A stretch of 64,000 nt of DNA. Origin: Rhizomys pruinosus. Lineage: Eukaryota > Chordata > Mammalia > Rodentia > Spalacidae. The position numbers and the translations under genes are program-made. Position 1 is the stretch's first letter; each line of letters begins with the position of its first letter. Of the stretch, positions 44,725 to 55,926 are shown piece after piece. The notes below the pieces were generated by a model, which saw only the letters and a list, made by a program, of their open reading frames with translations, had not been told where the DNA came from and did no database searches. Where the stretch lies: contig VZQC01007982.1 of the NCBI GenBank assembly GCA_009823505.1, positions 4,383,820-4,447,819 of the forward strand. Reading direction: 5' to 3'.

Positions 44725-44935
44725 GGTCTTATATTATGAGGAAAGGTGTTATAGTGAAACCAAAGGTGTTAACATTTTAAATGAGGGCCTTAGATTATGG
44801 TGTTATATTGTGTATATAATGGTGTTATATTGTGATTGAGGAGTTTTATTGTGACTGGTGGTGTTGTATTGCGACGGAGGGTCTTATGAGTGAGGCTATT
44901 GCATTGTGAGCAGGACTATGTATTGTGACTGAGAG
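44725..44935. repeat. Degenerate tandem repeat (GTGTTATATTGTG-like)
   Basis: Words GGTGTTATATTGTG, GAGGGCCTTAGATTATG and ATTGTGACTG recur at irregular 20-35-bp spacing. Probably a decayed minisatellite. Confidence 0.6.
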
Positions 44936-45124
44936 CACATATTATGGATCAAGCCATAGTTAGTAAAAGAGTGAAGCAAGCCATCCCCACTGAACAATCT
45001 ATGCTCAGATTTTAACATATGTGTTGCTCTAACATTGTAAACCAAGATATACAAAAACCACCCCCAAGTGTGGGATTTCATTCTGTTCTTTCATACAAGC
45101 TAATAATTTCACTGGGAACAAGTA

Positions 45125-45500
45125 TGGTGTGGAGGTCCCTGGTGGAGAGGGGCCCCTGAAGTCTTTCAAAGAAACTGTGAGGTCAAAGTTATTTCTATAA
45201 TTATAATGAAGTATGGAGTTTCCCAGAGGTTACATTAGCCCAACTGGTTGACTGGAGAAAAGGGTTTGAAAACCCATCAGTTTTAAAACAATCCAGATTA
45301 TTTTTTTGTAAAAAGGTTAAATGTTGCCATTTGTTCTCAGAAAAAAAATTATTTTAGAAATTATGTTATTTGTAAAAAAAAGAAATTATGTTATTTATAT
45401 TAATATCCTTACCATTCTTACCATGCCAATTTTCAGTGCCAGTAATACACAGTTTTAATTTTAAAATTAGCAAATATTGATAATATTTATATTATAGGTA
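45125..45500 (+). repeat. Fossil hAT-type DNA transposon (non-autonomous)
   Basis: GGTCCCTGGTGGAGAGGGGC, AAGTCTTTCAAAGAAACTGT, GAGGTCAAAGTTATTTCTAT, and later TTATGTTATTTATATTAAT and CAGTTTTAATTTTAAAATT match the order of an old mammalian hAT element that I remember. The exact family is uncertain and no terminal inverted repeats are clear. Confidence 0.5.
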
Positions 45501-45516
45501 CATTAAAACCAGAATT

Positions 45517-45733
45517 TTAAAAATGTTTTTATTTTATGTGTATGAGCGTATTGCCTGCATGTATATAAGTGCACCCATATTGTGCAATGCCCACAGAGGT
45601 CAGAAAACTGTGTTAGATCCCCCAGAGCTGGATTTAGGTATGTTTGTTAACTGCCATTGGGTGCTAGGAACCAAACCTGGGTCCTCTGCAAGAGCAGCCA
45701 GTGCTTTTAACCACTGAGCCATTTCTCCAGCCC
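45517..45733 (-). repeat. B2-type SINE, old single-unit form
   Basis: Antisense B2 with GTGCACCCATATTGTGCAATG, one CCCCCAGAGCTGGAT unit and head AGCCATTTCTCCAGCCC. Confidence 0.88.
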
Positions 45734-46502
45734 ATCCCACCAGTATTTTTAACAATCTACAAGTGGAAAGGTAAGATGTTGAGGCTGCCGTATGCAGAAG
45801 GTGGTCGGGGATGTATCCACATGCAGGCTACTTCTTCATCCCTCCTGACTTAATGGACTTGCAGCTGCCCCTGTGAACTATAAACTTTTAGCTTCCATTC
45901 CATAAGGACAAGTGGGGAGAGATTTGAGGGCTGGCTTGTCAGATGCATTTTAGTGTATCAGCAAAACCCACAGGAACATTTTTTAACAACTGCAAACTTC
46001 CCTTTCATATCCTGAAAGTGTGAATATGGGCACAGCCAACCATGTGGCACTTTTCTAGATAAAACCGTTCAGCTGGAAATCATGCTGAGTGGTTAATATT
46101 TCAGTATTCTTGCCAACTTACTTTTAAGTGTTCTGAGAATCTCATGATTTTTTATTAAGTAACTTAAAGTTAGCTCAAGGTCTTACATTTGCTAAAGATC
46201 ATAGAAGTCATCATCCTTTATATATTTATATTGCCATTTTATATGAATAATTATATTTTGTTGAATAATTGTATTTTACATAAAAGCCTGTCAGAATGAG
46301 TCATTAAACATGATTTTGTATTTGTGCTGATCTTGAGCACCAATAGGAGTGAGAGGTGTGAGGACGAAACACAAGCTGCCTGCTTGTTCTGTGATCAGCA
46401 CGGATACATCTGAGAAGAGACATAGCTGGAGTTTTTAGAACAAAATTATTAAGCTTATACCATATTGCAAAGGCTTACCTTAATTGTGTGACATTGGATG
46501 CT
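45734..46502. other. Unique DNA, nothing recognised
   Basis: No supported feature up to the truncated LTR at the assembly junction. Confidence 0.4.
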
Positions 46503-46534
46503 GTGCTGGATAGCTTTGGTGTCAACTTGACACA
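46503..46534 (+). repeat. Truncated start of an MT-like LTR
   Basis: TGTGCTGGATAGCTTTGGTG followed by TCAACTTGACACA is the first 32 or so bases of the LTR type seen at 18280. It stops dead at the N. Confidence 0.9.
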
Positions 46535-46535
46535 N
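46535..46535. other. Single undetermined base (assembly join)
   Basis: The only N in the window. It separates a truncated LTR from the second copy of the 2.6-kb segment. A gap or scaffold join is the likely explanation. Confidence 0.9.
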
Positions 46536-49140
46536 ATTCAGTGTATATAGTGGAGAATATCATATAACCTGTATGTCAGAAACCTAATGTATGAATATAG
46601 TTCGGTGGAGGAAAATTGATTAATTATGCGAAAGCCTTAAGCTCTGATTTCTAAAATCTTTATCCCTCCTCCTCCCCTCTCCCCTGGCCCCTCCCTCTCC
46701 CCCTCCTCTCCCCTCCTCCTTCCACCTCCCCTGCCCTCCCTGTCCTCTCACCCTACACCCTCCCCTCCACCCTCTCCCTCTCTGAATAATCCTTCATTTT
46801 GGTTCACTTTTCTTTGTTAATATTTTAGGGAAATCTGATTTTGTTGGACATTTTTTCTTCTGATAGATCTATTATGCTTGGCCTTTTATTTGACATTGTT
46901 TGAAACAGATGCTCCTCCATTTACCATGTGGGGAAGAACTGATTAATCAAACTACAAAATATAGAAATGTATAAGTTTAACAGATGGTAATATAGAAGTC
47001 AGACATGACAAAAATCATGACACAGCAAACATGATTACCATACGCCATGAAATCATGTAACAACTATGGAATGGTATATTTCTAGCATTGTCGTAAGAAT
47101 TTTGCTTTTACAGGTGAGTGTTGTGACACACTTTCAATCCAGCACTGTATAGCGAGGGCAAGCAGATCTTTGTGATATTGAGGACAGCCTGGTTGAACTA
47201 GAGAGTTCTGCCACCAGAGGCTACAGAATACCCTGTATAAAAAAACAAAGTCTTGTAATTTATTAAATCTTTACAACTATGGCACAACTTATCAGGCAGT
47301 GACACAGAGAACAAATTTTAATTCTTACATTATACACTTGAACAATTTGCCTGAATTCTAAATACCCCCTTTACCAGGTTCCTGAGATATTGTGTGGTAC
47401 ATTTCATGAGAGGGATGTAGCCTGAGCCGTTTCATAAGCCGTGTGATTCATGCATGTGATATGATTTCATCACTGCTGAGTAAAGACCACTAGTTAAGAT
47501 TGGACTTTTTACTGCCATGTAGGATTGGAGATTCCTAGCCAGGTCCTGGAACACATTGTTACTTTTTCAAGTACAAATTCAAACATGGTAGAGGGATACA
47601 TGAATTTCATCTCTTATGCTGAATACGATGAAATGTTTCATCTCTTATGCTGAATACCATGAAATGTTTCATGTCTTTTGCTGAATACCATGAAATGCTT
47701 CACATCTTATGCTGAAAACCATGAAATGTTTTTCTTTAAGATGATGTGAGGTCTGGAGGCTTATTACCCATCTGGATGTTCTGAGCACTGTGACTCTTTT
47801 GAATATCATCTTTCTCTCTTTTTGCTTCTATCTTTCTTTGTGGGACCTGGCTTCTCCATCCTTCCCTGTGTGTTTATATTACATGGCTCATTCCAGCTGA
47901 CACATTCTGTTAGTGTTATCAGACAGATAAGAAGGAGTAAAATCACTATGACTGTTGTTTCTCATTCTTCCAGGTCAACAGGCTTGCTTTCAGATAGAAC
48001 TCCCTGATTGCTCTGCTTGGGGCAGAATTGATCAATATCAAGTTTGCAGTTTATTCTACATCTGACTTTTTAATTTAACTCTCTGTGCACTGATTTCCCA
48101 TGCAGTGTTAGGTCATATCTTAGGCCTCTGGTGTGATATATATTAAACTTTCAAGGGACTGGCAGTAGAAGGATGAGTATGAGCTATCATAATTAACATC
48201 GGTAGCTTTCGAATCAAATGAAAATATATTGTGATGGTTATTCTTTCACTGATCATTAAGTATTGTTCAAGTTACACATTTATGAACAGAATTTACTGTA
48301 AAATATAAATTTAAGACCTACCTCAGTATGAATTATCATTTCTTGGTGATAGTACATAATTTCTTTCCTCCAATTTTGGGACACTTAGTAAATCAAGAAA
48401 AGGAACTTTGGAAATTCTATTCAAATAGTTGTCACTTTTGAAACTTGTAACAAATCAGATAATATATAAAATATGAGAAGTTGGTAAATGTTTTCCTAAT
48501 ACAGGTAAATATTACAAAGAAATAAAATTTCTAGAACATAGAATTTTCCCCATTTTAAAGGGGGATAGCAGATTGAGCAAATGATCACAATGTGCAAAGA
48601 AATTACTTTCTATGCAGTTGGCAATCCATTCTGTATAGTTTGGAAAGCTACAGAATAGCATTTGCTACTTTAAATATTTATTGTTCTGCCAAGGTCGCAT
48701 GCAGTGTTTATCCAGTTAATTGTGACACTTCTACTTTAATAAATGTGGCAAATGTTACTCAGGAGTCTTGTGAGGTGTGAGGACTGGGCGTCCTCCAGAA
48801 CAGGTGCTTTAGGTGCTAAACTACAACTGTCACAAATGAAAGATGTCTATCCTTCCAGATTAAAAAAGTGCTAAGGATACTAGAAAACCTTATTCTTTGA
48901 GTTCTGATACATTCTTATAACTGTAACAAATGAAAAACTAATGGTTTAATTCCATACTGTACATAGCATGCTTCTAAAGAATGTGAATTTCTGGGCGTGG
49001 TGGTGCCCGCCTTTAATCCTAGCACTCAGGAGGCCAGAGGCAGGCAGATCTTTGTGGAGTTCAAGGCCAGACTGGTCTACAGAGGAGTTCCAGGACAGCT
49101 GGGGCTACAGGGAGATCCTGTTTCAAAAAGACCAAAAAAA
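46536..49140. repeat. 2.6-kb duplicated segment, copy 2
   Basis: Repeats 41077-43682 in the same orientation, offset by about 5.46 kb. Small insertions and deletions crowd the first ~750 bases (46536-47280) and become rare afterwards. It includes the polypyrimidine tract (about 46662-46783), the old B1-like SINE (about 47110-47255), the 31-bp repeat (47605-47728) and the B1. Its right flank is the natural one, since the B1 here has both target duplications. Confidence 0.95.
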
Positions 49141-49154
49141 AAAAAAAAAAAAAA
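48989..49154 (+). repeat. B1 SINE
   Basis: B1 with A-tail and perfect 13-bp target duplications AAAGAATGTGAAT (48976-48988, 49155-49167). This is the intact version of the B1 at 43534. Confidence 0.97.
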
Positions 49155-49167
49155 AAAGAATGTGAAT

Positions 49168-49800
49168 CATAATATAAAATTACCATTTAAAAACTTAATT
49201 TCCAAGTATTGGCAATTTAAATAGTAATAATTATCTGATTTTTTTTTTAATAACTTGGATAAAGTAAAAACTCTTTCCTTAATATCTGTCAGACTTGTGG
49301 GTTCTAAATCAAAGAACATGGAGAAAGAAAGATAGAATCACATATAAAGAAACTTAAAGGATTTTAGTTTCTGGCAAGGTTTAGAGCTGAAACGTCTAGA
49401 AAATGTTCTACTCTAAAGCAGACAGAAATGCTGGGTCAGATGTAATAGACTTCCTTTTAAATGTATTGCTGACCTTGTTAGAGAGTAAGATAGCTCCTGA
49501 AGATGAAAATAGAGAAAAAAGGGCTGGGGGGTAGTGGAGCCCTTAAAGGCTGAGGCTAAGAACCGCAAGAAAAGAAAACAGAGAAAGGAAAAAAACCTCT
49601 ACAAACCAGGACAGTGAGCACACACTGATCTGCAGTCACCTTGGGCCATTTGCCAGTCTCAGGAACCCCTAGATTTGAGCTGTATCAGCTACAAACTAGT
49701 GAGAAAGGGCTGGGCCTGTATAAGATGGGATTTAGAATTGAAAGTCCCACATAAAGAAAAAAAATTACTTTCAGTGAAGGATAGACTAAGAGAAAAAGGA
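49168..49800. other. Unique DNA, nothing recognised
   Basis: No supported feature; 49498-49600 is purine-rich. Confidence 0.4.
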
Positions 49801-49807
49801 TCTCCTT

Positions 49808-49935
49808 TAACCACTCCAAGAAATAGAAGGAAAGAAGAGAAGAGAGAGGGGAGGGAGGAAAAGGAGAGGGAGGGAGGGAGGGAGGGAGGGAGGGAGGGAG
49901 GGAGGGAGGGAGGCAAGGAAAGGAAGGAAGGGAAC
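49808..49935. repeat. (GGGA)n / purine microsatellite
   Basis: About eleven perfect AGGG units (49868-49912) inside a longer purine-only tract. The SLPP/REGG-type open frames over it are low complexity. Confidence 0.95.
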
Positions 49936-50055
49936 CAGGAAACCAGATGCCAGCAAAGGGAGATGATGATGTAATTTATCTTTGCAAAATAAGCAGTTCT
50001 CCTTAAGGTGCACTTCTTCAGCTTAGGCCTTGGTTTTTCATGTGGAAAACATCTT

Positions 50056-50268
50056 TTTTTTAAATTTATTTTCATATGTGTATGAATGTACTGTCTGCAT
50101 GTAGGTTTGTGCACCCAGTCGTGCAATGCCACAGAGGTCAGAAGGGGTGTCCTTTCCCTGGAACTGAAGTTAAGAGACGTTCTCAGCCCATATGGGTGCT
50201 GGGGATCGAGGCCCGTTCCTCTGCAAGAGCAGTCGGCACTCTTAACTGCTAGGCCATCTCTCCAGCCC
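50056..50268 (-). repeat. B2-type SINE, single-unit form
   Basis: Antisense B2 with one CCCTGGAACTGAAG unit. Perfect 13-bp target duplications TGGAAAACATCTT (50043-50055, 50269-50281). Confidence 0.96.
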
Positions 50269-50412
50269 TGGAAAACATCTTCTAAAACAAGAGTTCACAA
50301 CTCCAAATGACAGAAATACACAAGTAATATGTAACCATTGCTAGAGTCGGTAAAAACCAAAAGCAGTTCTATTCATTCCCAATAACTTTAGAAACAAAAT
50401 TACTGACTGGAT

Positions 50413-50467
50413 TTATAATATATATATAATATATATATATATAATATAAATAATATATGTATATGTA
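50413..50467. repeat. (TA)n microsatellite, imperfect
   Basis: TA-rich run with TAA interruptions. Confidence 0.9.
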
Positions 50468-50498
50468 TTTTTTTTAACATTTAAAAAACAAATTTGGG

Positions 50499-50630
50499 GG
50501 CTGGGCATGGTGGCACCCACTTTAATCCTATCACTTGGGAGGCAGAGGCAGGCAGATCTTTGTGAGTTTAAGACCAGCCTGGTCTACAGAGTGAGTTCCA
50601 GGACAGCTGGGGCTACCGGGAAACCATGAG
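50499..50630 (+). repeat. B1 SINE, 3'-incomplete
   Basis: GGCTGGGCATGGTGGCACCC to GGGGCTACCGGGAAACC. The usual GTCTC end and A-tail are missing. Confidence 0.92.
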
Positions 50631-50934
50631 AAGAGAATAAGATGTTATCATAAAAGACTAGGTAGATGTTAAAATGAACCCAACAGATTTCTATTAATAA
50701 AAATTTAAAATTTTGCGTTAAAAATTAATGAGTTAAATTGCAAATTGAGCACACTCAGGAGATCATTAGCAAACATCTGCCTAATTCTGAATGAAGTACT
50801 TCAAATGTATTATAAAAAGATAAAATATTTAGAAAATATGAAAGAAGCTTAAAGTGCAGAATTCTATTTGGCAAGGCTGAGAGTTCGGTAGCAGAATTCA
50901 TGCTTAGTGTGTGAAAAGTTTAATTTCCAGCACC

Positions 50935-51167
50935 GGGGCTGGAGAGATAGCCTAGCGGTTAAGAGCACCGACTGCTCTTGCAGAGGACCCGGGTTCGATC
51001 CCCAGCACCCACATGGTGGCTGAGAACCGTCTGAAACTCCAATTCCAGGAGAACTCCAGTTCCAGGGGAATCCGACACCCTCTTCTGACCTCCGCGGCAT
51101 TGCACGACACGGGTGCGCAGACCTACATGCAGACAGTACATTCATACACATACAAAAAAAAAAAAAA
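50935..51167 (+). repeat. B2-type SINE (17-bp duplication subfamily)
   Basis: Near-consensus copy with intact B box. Perfect 12-bp target duplications ATTTCCAGCACC (50923-50934, 51168-51179). Confidence 0.97.
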
Positions 51168-51179
51168 ATTTCCAGCACC

Positions 51180-51484
51180 AACAAAACAATGAAAAAAACC
51201 AGCAAGACTCTTTGAGCATTTTAAAAAGAATCACAAGTTCCTATCTTAAGATAGAATCCATGCTCTAAAATCTTGGCATGATTCTGAATGCTTAAATCAA
51301 GAGTATGATGTAAATCATAATTTCCAAGATGAGGTTATTAAAAAGACTATATAGCTTCAATTAGATTTGCTGGAATAGAACTTTTAGATTCTTGAGTTAA
51401 TAGGAAAGAACTTTGGCTATTCTGAAGCCTCAGTGCTCTGGGGAATCCTAAGGTTCATAGAGACTAAAGCCCTAATTACTTGAG
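51180..51484. other. Unique DNA, nothing recognised
   Basis: No supported feature. Confidence 0.4.
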
Positions 51485-52590
51485 TGTTCCTGTTGCCTGA
51501 ATACTTCCACCTGATGCTGCATTCTGTTACCTGAATGCTCCCACCTGATGCTGCATTCTGTTACCTGAATGCTCCCACCTGATGCTGCATTCTGTTACCT
51601 GAATGCTCCCACCTGATGCTGCATTCTGTTACCTGAATGCTCCCACCTGATGCTGCATTCTTGTTACCTGAATGCTCCCACATCTGATGCTGCCTATGTC
51701 TTGTTACCTGAATGCTCCCACTTGATGCTGCATTCTGTTACCTGAATGCTCCCACCTGATGCTGCATTCTGCTTACCTGAGTGCTCCCACCTGATGCTGC
51801 ATTCTGTTACCTGAATGCTCCCACCTATGTACTTTTGTTACTCTGATGCTCATCCACCTGATGCTGCATTCTGTTACCTGACTACTCCGACCTGATGCTG
51901 CATTGTTACCTGAATGCTCCCACCTGATGCTGCATTCTGTTACCCTGAATGCTCCCACCTGATGCTGCATTCTGTTACCTGAATGCTCCCACCTGACATC
52001 TGCATTCTGTTACTACCTGATATGCTCTTTCCGACCCCTGATGCTGCATTCTGTTACCTGACTACTCCGACCTGATGCTGCATTGTTACCTGAATGCTCC
52101 CACCTGATGCTGCATTCTGTTACCCTGAATACTCCCACCTGATGCTGCATTCTGTTACCTGAATGCTCCCACCTGATGCTGCATTCTGTTACCTGAATGC
52201 TCCCACCTGATGCTGCATTGTTACCTGAATGCTCCCACCTGATGCTGCATTGTTACCTGAATGCTCCCACTTGATGCTGCATTCTGTTACCTGACTACTC
52301 CCACCTGATGCTGCATTCTGTTACCTGACTACTCCGACCTGATGCTGCATTGTTACCTGAATGCTCCCACCTGACACTGCATTCTGTTACCCTGAATGCT
52401 CCCACCTGATGTTGCATTCTGTTACCTGAATGCTCCCACCTGATGTAGCCTTCTGTTACCTGAATGCTCCCACCTGATGCTGCATTCTGTTACCTGAATC
52501 CTCCCACCTGATGTTGCATTGTTACTTGAACATGCCCACCTGATGCTGCATTCTGTTACCCTGAATACTCCCACTGACATTGCATTCACA
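51485..52590. repeat. 34-bp minisatellite with 31-bp variants (about 33 copies)
   Basis: The unit is CTGTTACCTGAATGCTCCCA + CCTGATGCTGCATT, 34 bp in clean stretches (ACCTGATG at 51543 and 51577). A recurring 31-bp variant lacks the TCT before GTTACC. Other variants (ACTACTCCGACC, GACACTGC) recur too, and a block with ACTACTCCGACC followed by the 31-bp unit appears near 51880, 52060 and 52330, suggesting higher-order duplication. Several units between 51660 and 52040 have small insertions. Confidence 0.96.
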
Positions 52591-52622
52591 CTGGAACAGA
52601 TATGACCCACCCTGAGTTCTTA

Positions 52623-52824
52623 GAAGGAAAAATATTTATGTGTACATGTGTGTGTATGTGTGTGTGTGTCTGTGTATTTGTGTATATGTATGTGGTGCAT
52701 GCAGAGGTTAAAGGAGGGTATCGGATCCCCAGCAGCTCTCCAGAATGGGTGCTGGAGCCAGAAGCCGGGTCCTCTGCAAGAGCAGCACGTCATCTTAACG
52801 GCTACCCGTCCTCTAGCCCCTCCG
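52623..52824 (-). repeat. B2/B3-family SINE with TG-rich tail
   Basis: Antisense SINE: TG-repeat-rich tail (52639-52686), GGTGCATGCAGAGGTTAAAGG, CCTCTGCAAGAGCAGCACG and GTCCTCTAGCCCC. Target duplications CCTGAGTTCTTA (52611-52622) and CCTGAGTTTTTA (52825-52836). Confidence 0.85.
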
Positions 52825-52836
52825 CCTGAGTTTTTA

Positions 52837-53286
52837 ACCTGGAGCATTTGGGTTCTTTTACATCGAACTGCTTGAGGATGACTTTTTTTGTGTAGCAGTC
52901 AAGTAAATGGAACATTTTGGATGACTAGGTCTGACACATAAAAGAACTTACAAAGGAAGAAAAAATAATGGAAAAATAATACTTCAAGAAATAGAAGTTG
53001 AGGACTGTCAAAAATTTTTGGATCTCAGAAGCATAATAGATTCCAAATAGGGAAAGGAAAATAAAGATATACCATAATTTATCTATATAAAACTACTCAT
53101 CATCAAGGTCAGAAATAACACAGACATTAAAAGCAAATAAAGCGCTAGTGAAGCACAGCCCTCGGAAGGTAGCATAGTTTGAGTGGACACATTCTTAACT
53201 GTTCATCAGCAGTTTTACTGAATGCACCATGATTTGTTATGATAGTAAAGAGACTAAAGATAGTAAATATAAGTATTCAGCATAAA
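52837..53286. other. Unique DNA, nothing recognised
   Basis: AT-rich, no supported feature. Confidence 0.4.
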
Positions 53287-53298
53287 AAAATTTATTCA

Positions 53299-53548
53299 GG
53301 GGCTGGAGCGATGGCCTAGTGGTTAAGAGCGCCGACCGCTCTTGCAGAGGACCCGGGTTCGATCCCCAGCACCCACATGGCGGCCGAGAGCCGTCTGAAA
53401 CTCCAATTCCAGGAGAACTCCAGTTCCAGGGGAGTCCGACGCCCTCTTCTGACCTCCACGGCATTGCACGTCACAGGTGCACAGACTTGCATGCACACAA
53501 TACATTCATACACGTACGGAAATAAAAAAAATAAAAATAAATAAAAAT
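53299..53548 (+). repeat. B2-type SINE (17-bp duplication subfamily)
   Basis: Near-consensus copy with intact B box and an A-rich tail containing AAATAAAA units. Flanks AAATTTATTCAG (53287-53298) and AAATTATTCAG (53549-53559). Confidence 0.96.
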
Positions 53549-53640
53549 AAATTATTCAGTTGAAGCTATGGTGAATCAGTCTCCTAAATATAATATAAAA
53601 TATGTATCCTGATGGCATTATATAAAAGTTTGAAAATTTA

Positions 53641-53806
53641 CAGCCAGGCATGGTGGCGCACGCCTTTAATCCTAGCACTTGGGAGGCAGAGGTAGGCAGG
53701 TGGATCTTTGTGAGTTCAAGGCCAGCCTGGTCTACAGAGTGAGTTCCAGGACAGCTAGGGCTACAGGGAGACCCTGTCTTGAAAAAAACAAAAAAAAAAA
53801 AAAAAA
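53641..53806 (+). repeat. B1 SINE
   Basis: Near-consensus B1 with perfect 15-bp target duplications AAGTTTGAAAATTTA (53626-53640, 53807-53821). Confidence 0.97.
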
Positions 53807-53821
53807 AAGTTTGAAAATTTA

Positions 53822-54975
53822 AGAAACTGCATCTGTGTGTTTTCATGATCCATGTAAAATCATTGTTTTGAATGCTAGATATTAAAAATCAGTATAGTGG
53901 GAAGGGAAATTCAGTATAAGTATAATCAGTATAAAAATCAATATAGCAAGGAAGGAAAAGAATATAATAAAACGGGACTCTAATACGGTGGGACAAGCAG
54001 TCAGCTCTTCCTATCTGTGAATTCTGCATCCATGGATCAAACCAACTTCTTGAAAAGTACCATACCAAAATTTCCTATGTACTAAACATATACAGATTTC
54101 TTTATCATTATTCCCAAAATAATTCCTGATAACCATTTACTTGTCATTTACATTGGTTTAATTACTATAAGATGCCTTAAAAGACTGAAAGGATCACACA
54201 GCTCATATGCAGATCCTGTATCATTTTTTTCCAAAGCCAATTTTTTCCTGAAGCTTTGTGCATTTCATATAAAATTTCCAATCAAGTCTAGACCCGTTCC
54301 CCCTTCCTTGTCCCCCACCCCACCAGAGCTCATGAATTCTGCCAAACATGTTTTTCATCTTTTACTCAGTCTCTTTTAAAATTTTTGATGCAGAAGTTTA
54401 CTGTTTCGGGCAGAAATTCACCGTTTCAGTCAGTTCTTTGACCCAGTGTTTTTGTTTTGTTGTTGTTGTTGTCCTGTATCATTTTATCTAAAGAAGTTGA
54501 GCTTCCATAAACTTTGCAGAGGATCCTAGAACCAGTTACCCTTGCATACCAAAGAAGTGGAGAAAGGCAGGGAACATAGCTAGACAGAGCAATGTCATGA
54601 TCCTGTATGAAATGCATATTCACTCTGAAAGGATTTGGAGGCTAGAGATTCAGTAAATCTTCCTTACTATTTGATTTAGATAAGTTGTTTGATCCATAGG
54701 AAAAGAAGTCAGTTGTGCAACTCTACTTGATTGAGAAAATTTAAGCTAGAGCAGGTTGGAGTACATGGAATACGAAAGGGAAGGATATGAATTAGAAGAT
54801 ATAAACCCTTGTTTGTGGGGTCCTGGTAGTGGTGGTTTATTTTTGCAGTGGTTGGGACCTCTTAAACTCTAGGCCAGACCTGTACCACTGAACTACGTAC
54901 ATCTTATACCTATATGGAACCCAAGAGTTGAAATGTAAGAAATGAAAGTGATATGTTACTTAATAATAAATAAAA
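53822..54975. other. Unique DNA, nothing recognised
   Basis: About 1.15 kb without a named feature. A (TTG)n-like patch lies at 54450-54471. Confidence 0.4.
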
Positions 54976-54989
54976 CGGAATCTGAGTTT

Positions 54990-55254
54990 TTATTTATTTT
55001 TTTTTTAATTTTTTTTTTAATTTTATTTATTTCTGTATGTGTATGAATGTACTGTCTGCATGCAGGTCTGTGCACCCATGTCGTGCAATGCCGCAGAGGT
55101 CAGAAGAGGGTCTCGGATTCCCCTGGAACTGGAGTTCTCCCCTGGAATTGGAGTTTCAGACGGTTCTCGGCCGCCATGTGGGTGCTGGGGATCGAACCCG
55201 GGTCCTCTGTAAGAGCGGTCGGCGCTCTTAACCACCAGGCCGTCTCTCCAGCCC
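54990..55254 (-). repeat. B2-type SINE (17-bp duplication subfamily)
   Basis: Antisense copy with both 17-bp units. Perfect 14-bp target duplications CGGAATCTGAGTTT (54976-54989, 55255-55268). Confidence 0.97.
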
Positions 55255-55334
55255 CGGAATCTGAGTTTCTATATTATGTAATACTGTTGGATAATATTTG
55301 TAATCTTAAAATCTTTTTATCATTGGAATGTAGT

Positions 55335-55643
55335 ATATCAGTTACTTTTCTGTTGCTATGATAAAATACCGTGACCAAAGGCAACTTGAAGAAGAGTTTA
55401 TTTGGGCTTATGGTTCCACAATGCCAGGTGATGTGTGGCAGTGGGCTGAGAGTTCACATGTCCATCCACATGCAGGAAGAGAGAGTGAATTGAAGGTGGG
55501 GTAAAGCTATAAACCCTCAAAGCCTGCCCCTAGTAACATACTTCCTGTAGAAAAGCTGTACCTCCTTCAAACTGTGCCACCAAATGGGATCTATTGTTCA
55601 AATTCTCTGCCTATGGGAGGCATTTCTCATTCAAACTGTCACA
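55335..55643 (-). mobile_element. ERVL-MaLR-type solo LTR, old
   Basis: Antisense LTR: TCAGTTACTTTTCTGTTGCT, ATACCGTGACCAAAGGCAAC, TTATTTGGGCTTATGGTTCC, ending CATTCAAACTGTCACA, the complement of a TGTGACAG... start. It follows the known rodent MaLR-type LTR order. Boundaries approximate. Confidence 0.65.
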
Positions 55644-55691
55644 TATAGCAATACATATTATACTACATTTTGGAAAGGGGCATTAATTTTT

Positions 55692-55846
55692 TTTTTCTTT
55701 TTGGTATTTTCGAGACAGGGTTTCCCTGTAGCCCCAGCTGTCCTGGAACTTGCTCTGTAGACCAGGCTGGCCTTGAACTCACAAAGATCCGCCTGCCTCT
55801 GCCTCCTGAGTGCTAGGATTAAAGGCGTGCACCACCACGCCCGGCT
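55692..55846 (-). repeat. B1 SINE
   Basis: Near-consensus antisense B1 with perfect 15-bp target duplications GGGGCATTAATTTTT (55677-55691, 55847-55861). Confidence 0.97.
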
Positions 55847-55926
55847 GGGGCATTAATTTTTGTCAAATGCCAAGAAATCATTTGGATTTGTCAACAAGAA
55901 ATGAAATTCCTATAAGTTATAGTAGT

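Noticed and set aside
46503..46534. A new LTR insertion
   Set aside because: Only the first 32 bases are present and the sequence stops at an N, so it is better read as a contig end than as a biological truncation.
49689..50132. 147-codon minus-strand open frame rich in Leu-Pro-Ser
   Set aside because: It is translation of the (GGGA)n tract and the adjacent B2. Low complexity only.
50864..51205. 113-codon minus-strand open frame
   Set aside because: It runs across a B2 SINE and the same peptide pattern recurs at every B2 copy.
51485..52590. CRISPR-like appearance of regularly spaced repeats
   Set aside because: The units are directly tandem with no unique spacers, no cas genes exist, and the DNA is mammalian. 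It is a minisatellite.
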